A stretch of 64,000 bases of DNA, taken from JAXMDT01 sp046348685 (lineage in GTDB: Bacteria; Pseudomonadota; Alphaproteobacteria; Rickettsiales; UBA998). Numbering within the stretch: position 1 is the first letter of the stretch; each line of letters starts with the position of its first letter. Below, one piece after another: positions 59,122 through 64,000 of this stretch. Where the stretch lies: contig JAXMDT010000011.1 of assembly GCA_046348685.1 (NCBI GenBank), positions 1 to 64,000 on the forward strand, read 5' to 3'. The position numbers and the translations under genes are program-made. The notes below the pieces were generated by a model. It did no database searches, was not told the DNA's origin, and saw nothing but the letters and a program-made list of their open reading frames with translations.

Positions 59122-59563
59122 GGAGTTTGTCTACACCACCTATATCAGAACGACGCCGGAGAAAGTCTGGCAAGCGATCACCACGCCGGAATTCGCGCGC
59201 CAATACTGGTCGAACGAAAATATTTCGGACTGGAAAGAAGGTTCCGAGTGGAAACATGTCGACCCGCAGAGCAAGCAAATACGCATCGTCGGCAAAGTGC
59301 TGGAAAGCAGCCCGCCGACGCGCCTCGTCACCAGCTGGGCAAGCCCGAACAACCTCGCCGACGAATCGCACGTCACCTACGATATCAGCGTGGTCGGCGA
59401 TCTGGTGCGGCTCGATGTCGTGCATACGAACCTCAGCGAGAGCATGGGCAGCGGCGTTTCGAAAGGCTGGCCGCTTGTCCTTTCCAGCCTCAAATCGTTC
59501 CTGGAGACCGGCACGCCGATCGACATCATCGCCGTCAAAGGCCCGTGCAAGGACGCGGCGTAA
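59114..59563 (+). CDS. SRPBCC (AHSA1-like) domain protein
   Basis: 149 residues from the ATG at 59114 (GGAGAAAAGCG upstream). FVYTTYIRTTPEKVWQAITTPEFARQYWSNENISDWKEGSEWKHVDP and HVTYDISVVGDLVRLDVVHTNL..GWPLVLSSLKSFLETG match the AHSA1/Aha1-like START fold, which binds small hydrophobic ligands. Coupled to an ArsR regulator by overlap, as in many genomes; substrate unknown. A strong terminator follows. Confidence 0.9.
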   Translation: MNKEFVYTTYIRTTPEKVWQAITTPEFARQYWSNENISDWKEGSEWKHVDPQSKQIRIVGKVLESSPPTRLVTSWASPNNLADESHVTYDISVVGDLVRLDVVHTNLSESMGSGVSKGWPLVLSSLKSFLETGTPIDIIAVKGPCKDAA

Positions 59564-59579
59564 TATTGACGTTGCTATC

Positions 59580-59616
59580 AGCCGCTGTCAGCCCCCGGCT
59601 GGCGGCGGCTTTTTTA
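59580..59616 (+). terminator. Rho-independent terminator after the AHSA1-like gene
   Basis: AGCCGC / GCGGCT outer stem with further pairing (TCAGCC / GGCTGG with wobbles), followed by TTTTTTATTTT. Confidence 0.85.
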
Positions 59617-59836
59617 TTTTAGGAAAGCATTTAACTGGCGGAGCAGACGTATAGTAACCTAGAAAGGTCTCCGCCGCAGCTTTCCTAGATTTTCTAAAGC
59701 GAGAACAACTGATTTGCTGTAGAAGTGATACGAGTTCGCTACCGAGATTAAATGACAGCATTTCCAGAAATGTTCCATAAAAAAATGCGCCGGAACCGAG
59801 TCCCGACGCATCTTCTAAATTTCTAATCCGCAGCAT
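59588..59836 (-). CDS. Possible small protein downstream of a C4-like RNA
   Basis: 82 residues in an open frame (MLRIRNLEDASGLGSGAFFY onward; ends PKIKKPPPAGG). It contains the intrinsic terminator at 59778-59811 inside its first third, so if translated it would need read-through. It ends inside the terminator of the facing gene. The basic KSRKAAAETF stretch has no clear family. Kept as a low-confidence call because it lies just past the C4-like element. Confidence 0.3.
   Translation of the reverse strand: MLRIRNLEDASGLGSGAFFYGTFLEMLSFNLGSELVSLLQQISCSRFRKSRKAAAETFLGYYTSAPPVKCFPKIKKPPPAGG
59778..59811 (-). terminator. Intrinsic terminator after the C4-like RNA
   Basis: Minus strand ATGCGTCGG / CCGGCGCAT (9 bp, one G-U) followed by seven T. 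Confidence 0.8.
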
Positions 59837-59837
59837 T

Positions 59838-59990
59838 GGTGCCGGGAGTTAGAATCGCCTAAACACGGGCGCAGGCTTATTCCCCTTGCGGGTATTGTAT
59901 TCACCTACTCCCGACGCATACGCGTGCGGAAGTAGGGCTTGCTGAAACGAGCCTACTAAATCGCTGTGCTTAGGGGATTCTAGCCCCCTC
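59838..59990 (-). ncRNA. Structured RNA resembling phage C4 antisense RNA
   Basis: About 150 bases read on the minus strand. Hand folding gives GTAGG / CCTAC with a loop containing CGTTTCAGCA, a CGCA / TGCG hairpin, a long-range CGGGAG / CTCCCG pair, CGCC / GGCG, and TCCCCT with AGGGGA. These are the features I recall for C4-type antisense RNAs of P1-like phages and prophages, which pair with their own downstream transcript. The identification is by resemblance and could be another structured RNA. An intrinsic terminator follows 30 bases later. Confidence 0.42.
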
Positions 59991-60031
59991 AAAGACCACA
60001 ATAAAACCCGCTGTCATTTATGTCAAAGCAA

Positions 60032-60319
60032 TCAAGCGGCTATCTTTTTAGAGGCGAAGAGTTTGGTTCTGGTTTGATCGAGCTTCATCCGCTCCATGCG
60101 GATTTCCTGCTGCTTCAATTCCAGCAAAATATCCTGCATAGCTTCGGTGATCGCAAATTTGATGTCTTTTTCCGTGAGCGTTACCTTGCTATCACACCCG
60201 CACAGCTTTTCTTCGAATTGATGCTCAATTTTGCATAAGATGCACTCGCTCAAATGCTTGAGTTCGTATGGGTTGAGGTTGCAGAACTGACCTGCAAATT
60301 TTAAGTATGCGCTTGCCAT
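60032..60319 (-). CDS. Unknown small protein, Cys- and Gln-rich helical
   Basis: 95 residues; the ATG at 60319 has GGAG 6 bases before it. MASAYLKFAGQFCNLNPYELKHLSECILCKIEHQFEEKLCGCD has five Cys, then a charged helix AMQDILLELKQQEIRMERMKLDQTRTKLF. No signal peptide or membrane segment. Not recognised. It lies between the C4-like element and the metal-efflux genes, on the other strand from the latter. Confidence 0.65.
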   Translation of the reverse strand: MASAYLKFAGQFCNLNPYELKHLSECILCKIEHQFEEKLCGCDSKVTLTEKDIKFAITEAMQDILLELKQQEIRMERMKLDQTRTKLFASKKIAA

Positions 60320-60483
60320 AAATACTCCTATGATATGGTTAAGAAAATCCCCGAAAACGGGAAATCAGCATATCACAAATGTGCAATCTGTGATTGAATA
60401 TGTTATTTAAAACACAATTGAAAGTAGATTGGTTTGCAGCTATTGATTCAGTTATTCATGTAAAAAAACAGGCTAATCCAGTA

Positions 60484-60522
60484 TTTTATAGATTATTAAC
60501 CGAATCCTGCTATAATACTGTC
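60484..60522 (+). promoter_or_regulatory. Promoter just before the Met/Cys-rich gene (leaderless)
   Basis: TATAAT at 60511-60516 lies 7 bases before the ATG at 60523. Imperfect dyad CAGTAT..TATAG and CTATA..ATACTG flanks it (about 60480-60520). The RNA start would fall at the ATG. No clear -35 box, which fits an activator-dependent (metal-sensing) promoter. Confidence 0.5.
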
Positions 60523-60912
60523 ATGCAAATTACTAAATACATCGCCACGTTTTTATTGAGCTTGAGCATCGCGCTGGCCGGATTCCCGGCAATGGCAGCG
60601 AAGCCCGAATGCCCTATGGCGAAAATGATGCAAGAGCAGCATGCCAAGCAAATGGACATGCAGGGCATGAAGGATTGCAAAGGCTGCGATACAATGGCGA
60701 AGCATGAGCCGAAGAAAAGCGGCTGCTGCGATGACGCTGCGTGCAATGCGAAATGCTCGGCCATGAGCGGCGGCATCAGCATGAACTTGCCTACTTATAA
60801 AGCCGATCTGCCCGCCATCGGTGAGCAAGCCAAGCGGCTTTACCCTGCCGACGCTACGATTGCGTCCGCGCATCTAAACTCCCAAGAACGACCTCCCAAA
60901 TCTCTCGCGTAA
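60523..60912 (+). CDS. Secreted Met/Cys-rich metal-binding protein
   Basis: 129 residues from the ATG at 60523; the frame is open from 60394 but only this start gives a signal peptide (MQITKYIATFLLSLSIALAG..AMA). The mature part is short and rich in Met, Cys and His: ECPMAKMMQEQHAKQMDMQGM, CKGCDTMAKHEP, SGCCDDAACNAKCSAMSGG. Such proteins bind copper or silver in the periplasm. It starts the gene series leading to the CusCBA-like pump. Confidence 0.8.
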   Translation: MQITKYIATFLLSLSIALAGFPAMAAKPECPMAKMMQEQHAKQMDMQGMKDCKGCDTMAKHEPKKSGCCDDAACNAKCSAMSGGISMNLPTYKADLPAIGEQAKRLYPADATIASAHLNSQERPPKSLA

Positions 60913-61030
60913 GGATAAGTGTGTCCGGCGTTTGGCTTAAAGCCTAGCGTTTGCTGACATTGCCTTATCCTCTTTAGCTGCGCGTGGCTGCTTGTCCGCG
61001 CCGCGTTCAACATTAACGCGAGAGGATTTT

Positions 61031-62257
61031 ATGCGATTCATGTATTTTTTGCTGCTGCTGGTTGCCAGCATCGCATCCCCAGCCTGGGCGGATGATGAAA
61101 AACCCCAGGTGCAGGAAACCGTAGCCTTTACCCAGCTGGCCGAGCGCTTGCGCGATCACCCGGAAGTGCGGGCGTATGTCGAAAAAGCTGAATCGCAACG
61201 GCTATATGGTAATGGCGAGAATGGCTTGCCCGACCCGATGCTGTTTATCAGCGAAAGCCAAGTTCCTATCGGTAGTTCCGTTGATTTTAACCGTGAGCAG
61301 GAACAAAAATCCTTCGGCTTCAAACAGGAAATTCCCGGCCTTGGCATACGTTCCGCCAAGGCGGGTAGAGCCAATGCCGAATCGCAAAAAACCAAGATGC
61401 TTGGTGATTACGCCTATGCCGCGATGAAGGCAAAGCTGATTGCCACCCTTGCCAACTGGCAACGCATCAAAGAGCAGGAAGATATTTATAAGCAGCAAGA
61501 CGCGCTCTTTACCACCGAGCGCAAAAGCCTAACTGGGCGCATCGCCGCCAATCAAGGCAGTATGAGCCAGCTTACCATGCACCATGCCGATCAAACGGAA
61601 GTAGAGCTTAATTTAAGCGATCTGAATGAGCAAAAACATGAAGTGATGGCGATGCTCACCAATATGCTGGGTGAAACGCCGGATATCACGCCACCTGATA
61701 TTGAGCCTATGGCATGGAATGGCGATGCCGAAAAAACCTATCCGGTGAAAATCGCCAGCCAAGATATTAGCATGGCGCATCATGAAATCGACCAGCGCGA
61801 GGCAGAGTACGGCCCCAACTTCGAGGTGCAAGCAAACTATGGCCGCTGGCATAACAATGATAATGCTGGCACGATCATGGTGGGTGTCAGCATTCCTTTA
61901 TGGGCTTCGGAAAGCCAGAAGCCGAAGCTGGAAGGTGCGAAAGCGAATTTACGCGCCGCCGAATCCGATGTGGATACGGCTAAACGCGCCGTTATCGAAA
62001 AGCTCGATCACCTGAAAGCACAGATTGAAACCAGCACCAAAAAAATTGAGCTATTGCATAGCAAACAACATTCCCTGAGCCAATCCGCCAGCGCGATGGT
62101 TCGGGAGTATGAGGCCGGAAAAGCAGATATGCCCTCCGTCCTCAAATCCAAGCGTGACGCTCTTAGCGTTCGCGCATCCTTGGCGGCGGAAAAGGCCAAA
62201 CGCCTGACACTGATTGCCGATTTCAACCACTACTTCATCGAAGGAGAATCCAAATGA
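61031..62257 (+). CDS. TolC-family outer-membrane efflux protein (CusC-like)
   Basis: 408 residues from the ATG at 61031 (GAGAGG upstream; an upstream ATG would place the signal peptide inside). MRFMYFLLLLVASIASPAWAD is a signal peptide. OEP-type helices follow with GLPDPMLFISESQVPIGSSV and SFGFKQEIPGLGIRSAKAG, then long coiled stretches (about 150-400). It forms the outer-membrane exit of an RND metal pump. The next ORF overlaps by 4 bp, so the cluster is an operon. Confidence 0.88.
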   Translation: MRFMYFLLLLVASIASPAWADDEKPQVQETVAFTQLAERLRDHPEVRAYVEKAESQRLYGNGENGLPDPMLFISESQVPIGSSVDFNREQEQKSFGFKQEIPGLGIRSAKAGRANAESQKTKMLGDYAYAAMKAKLIATLANWQRIKEQEDIYKQQDALFTTERKSLTGRIAANQGSMSQLTMHHADQTEVELNLSDLNEQKHEVMAMLTNMLGETPDITPPDIEPMAWNGDAEKTYPVKIASQDISMAHHEIDQREAEYGPNFEVQANYGRWHNNDNAGTIMVGVSIPLWASESQKPKLEGAKANLRAAESDVDTAKRAVIEKLDHLKAQIETSTKKIELLHSKQHSLSQSASAMVREYEAGKADMPSVLKSKRDALSVRASLAAEKAKRLTLIADFNHYFIEGESK

Positions 62258-62535
62258 AGAAACTACTTACCATGCTTTTTGTTGCCCTCACGCTCACCAC
62301 CGGCGCGGCTTATGCCGATGCCGATAAGCAAAGCCCGCTGACTGAAAAACAAGCAACTCAGCTGCTGCAATCCGGCAAACTGCTTTATTCCTGCCCGACG
62401 CACCAGCATGTGTTTTCGGACAAAGAAGGTAAATGCCTGATTTGTGGCATGGATTTACGCAAAGCCAGCGCCATTCAGGAAGGCAAAGCTGCCACCTTTA
62501 GCGCTAACAATAGCATGATGATGGAGAAGAAGTAA
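62254..62535 (+). CDS. Small periplasmic heavy-metal-binding protein
   Basis: 93 residues with signal peptide MKKLLTMLFVALTLTTGAAYADA. The core YSCPTHQHVFSDKEGKCLICGMDLRKA is a heavy-metal-binding (YHS-like HMBD) motif, as found at the N-terminus of CusB-type adaptors and in CopA/CusF-like helpers. It probably delivers metal to the pump. ATGA overlap with the CusC-like gene and one-base overlap with the following gene. Confidence 0.85.
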   Translation: MKKLLTMLFVALTLTTGAAYADADKQSPLTEKQATQLLQSGKLLYSCPTHQHVFSDKEGKCLICGMDLRKASAIQEGKAATFSANNSMMMEKK

Positions 62536-63843
62536 TGAAACGCCTACCGCTGCCGCTTCTGATGGGCGCTGTTATCGGCACCCAGGTATTGTTAAATGGG
62601 TTCGGCGGCATGGTCGCCCGCATCCTCGCCTCACGATGGCTTGCACAAGCTGCTTGGCATCAGTGCGGCGCATGCCGAAGAAGCGGCGGCGGTGAACATA
62701 CCTGTCCCATGCACCCGCAAATTATTTCGATACACCGAAAAATGCCCGATTTGCGGCATGGATTTAGTGCCGATTGCGGGCGGATACAGCCATGCGCCGC
62801 AGCAAATGGAAAAAGGTGCGCCGGTGGTGGAAATAAGCGCCGATAACCTACAGAAAATGGGCGTGCGGACGGAAAAAGTGACTAAAAGCGAATTCGGCGG
62901 CGGCATTCGTGCTACCGGCATTATCACGGAAAACGAGCGCATGCGCCGGGACTTATTTAGCCAGCTGGAAGGCCGCATAACCGATTTGAAGATAAGCGCC
63001 GTGGGCGATGTGGTGAAGAAAGGTCAGCCTTTCTATTCGCTCTATAGCCCTGAATTGCTGGCATTGCAGAATGATTATATTGCAGCCCTAAGCGGCGGCA
63101 TGAAGGATATCGCAGCAGCATCACGCAAGCGCTTGAAGCTGCTCGGCGTGGATGAAGGCGTATTAAATACTCTCGCTAAAACGCGCAAAGCCTATGACGA
63201 AGTGCCGTTTTTCATTCCGGCCAATGGCGTGCTGAATAAACTCGAAATCCGTAATGGCTCCTACCTAATGGCAAATTCCGCCATCGGTGCCATTCAGGAT
63301 TTATCGCAAGTATGGGTGGAAGCCGCCGTGCCGGAAGGTGATTTGCCCGCAATCAAACAGGGTGACGCTGCTACGGTGATGTTTACGGGCGCTACCACAC
63401 CTTACGAAGCAAAGGTGGATTATATCTATCCCACCATCACGCCGGAGGCCCGCACCGGCAAAGTGCGGTTGGTGGTGGACAACAAGGATGGCAGCTTGAA
63501 ACCCGCTGGCTATGCAACGGTTAGCTTCGCTGCCGGCAGCATGCAGGAAAAGGTTTCGGTGCCAAGCGAGGCGATACTACGCAGTAGCACCGGCGATCAC
63601 GTCATTATTGCATTAGGCGATGGGAAGTTTCAATCACGCTCGGTCAAAACGGGTGCGGCCAGCGGCGGCAAAACCGAAATTCTCGAAGGCTTGAAGGAAG
63701 GTGAAAATGTTGTCACCAGCGCTCAATTCCTGATCGATTCGGAATCGTCTTTACGCGAATCGCTGCAAAAATTGAGTGCGCCCGATGCGCCGAAACAAAG
63801 CATGCCGGGTATGCCGGGAATGGAGATGCACGATGGCAAATAA
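62535..63843 (+). pseudogene. CusB-like efflux RND periplasmic adaptor with frameshifts near its start
   Basis: The natural start is the ATG at 62535, but its frame runs out: the signal peptide and AVIGTQVLLNGFGG are in one frame, ILPHDGLHKLLGIS in the next, CPMHPQIIS in the first again and KCPICGMDLVPIAGG in the second. At least one extra base (near 62630) and two or three missing bases (near 62701 and 62732-62742) are needed to join them; all lie within about 120 bp. From about 62743 to 63843 the frame is intact, with the adaptor core VVKKGQPFYSLYSPELLALQNDYIAAL, QVWVEAAVPEGDLPAIKQG and PAGYATVSFAA. Either a decaying gene or local sequence error. Confidence 0.75.
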
Positions 63844-64000
63844 TCTTTCGCATGACCCGACACAAACCGGCGTTGCCAAGGTCATTGAATGGTCGGTGAA
63901 AAACCCTTTGCTGGTATCGATTCTGGCGATAGTCATTCTGGTCGTTGGCGTTTTTGCCGTGCAGCGCACGCCGCTTGATGCCATTCCCGATTTATCGGAT
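63833..64000 (+). CDS. RND efflux pump permease (CusA-like), 5' end only
   Basis: The first 56 residues before the window edge: VIEWSVKNPLLVSILAIVIL..GVFAVQRTPLDAIPDLSD, the N-terminal membrane segment and the TPLDAIPDLSD motif typical of CusA/CzcA heavy-metal RND pumps. The ATG at 63833 overlaps the 3' end of the adaptor gene by 11 bp. It forms the inner-membrane engine of the copper/silver pump; the rest lies beyond the window. Confidence 0.9.
   Translation, partial: MANNLSHDPTQTGVAKVIEWSVKNPLLVSILAIVILVVGVFAVQRTPLDAIPDLSD

Overview
The window looks like a chromosomal segment of an alphaproteobacterium. The evidence is a DUF2497/PopZ-type polar organiser next to a pcm-tolC pair, a tkt / coiled-coil / zapA / 6S RNA neighbourhood, an rne-amidase-PBP1A-prfB block, a FYDLN zinc-ribbon protein and a GTA-like HK97 head cluster. 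The genus cannot be set from this sequence. The GIY-YIG gene, the DUF3800 gene and the 57.3-57.6 kb gap look clearly richer in A+T than their surroundings.

Layout. 1-3.1 kb: galU (cut by the left edge, minus), rpmG, yajC, secD and an Mth938-like gene; secF is absent from its usual place. 3.2-9.5 kb: HK97-type head genes (portal, protease, capsid, connector, head-tail adaptor, DUF3168 terminator) with three unrecognised ORFs between them, no terminase and no tail genes. 9.5-13 kb: pyrB, a small GIY-YIG gene, pyrC and pyrF (minus). 13.1-17.7 kb: TadD-like TPR lipoprotein, family-9 glycosyltransferase, thrS, infC. 17.8-22.9 kb: a short RTX protein, tRNA-Cys, pcm-like, tolC, popZ-like, ompA-like. 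22.9-27.2 kb: 6S RNA, zapA and a ZauP-like coiled coil (minus), tkt, gap. 27.3-35.8 kb: ybdD, cstA, a metabolite/H+ MFS permease, ankyrin protein, DsbA-like, M48-TPR protease, aminotransferase. 35.9-44.2 kb: rne, amidase, PBP1A, prfB with a programmed frameshift. 44.3-56.5 kb: two glycine-rich membrane proteins behind matching Pho-box-like promoters, rimO, a cNMP-FHA protein, gpmA, an EmrAB-type pump with a divergent TetR regulator, MgtC, acetoacetate decarboxylase, thioesterase, two tandem RTX proteins, FYDLN, csp. 56.5-60.4 kb: accessory genes (DUF3800, RidA, YciI, ArsR-AHSA1) and a structured, C4-antisense-like RNA region. 60.5-64 kb: a CusCBA-like copper/silver efflux operon, cut by the right edge, whose adaptor gene carries several frameshifts.

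Genes that work together: yajC-secD (protein export), pyrB/C/F (pyrimidine synthesis), tkt-gap-gpmA (central carbon), cstA-ybdD (pyruvate-type uptake), zapA plus coiled coil (Z-ring), amidase plus PBP1A (cell wall), emrAB-tetR (drug efflux) and cus (metal efflux).

Main points for a second look: a three-hairpin interspersed repeat of about 130 bp in three copies (11.7, 29.7, 35.8 kb); twin Pho-box-like promoters upstream of two unknown membrane proteins; two promoters whose -10 box sits so close to the ATG that the transcripts should be leaderless; the C4-like RNA; the isolated GTA-like head module; and the clustered indels in the cusB-like gene. All gene calls rest on reading the sequence and recalled family knowledge; no database search was run.
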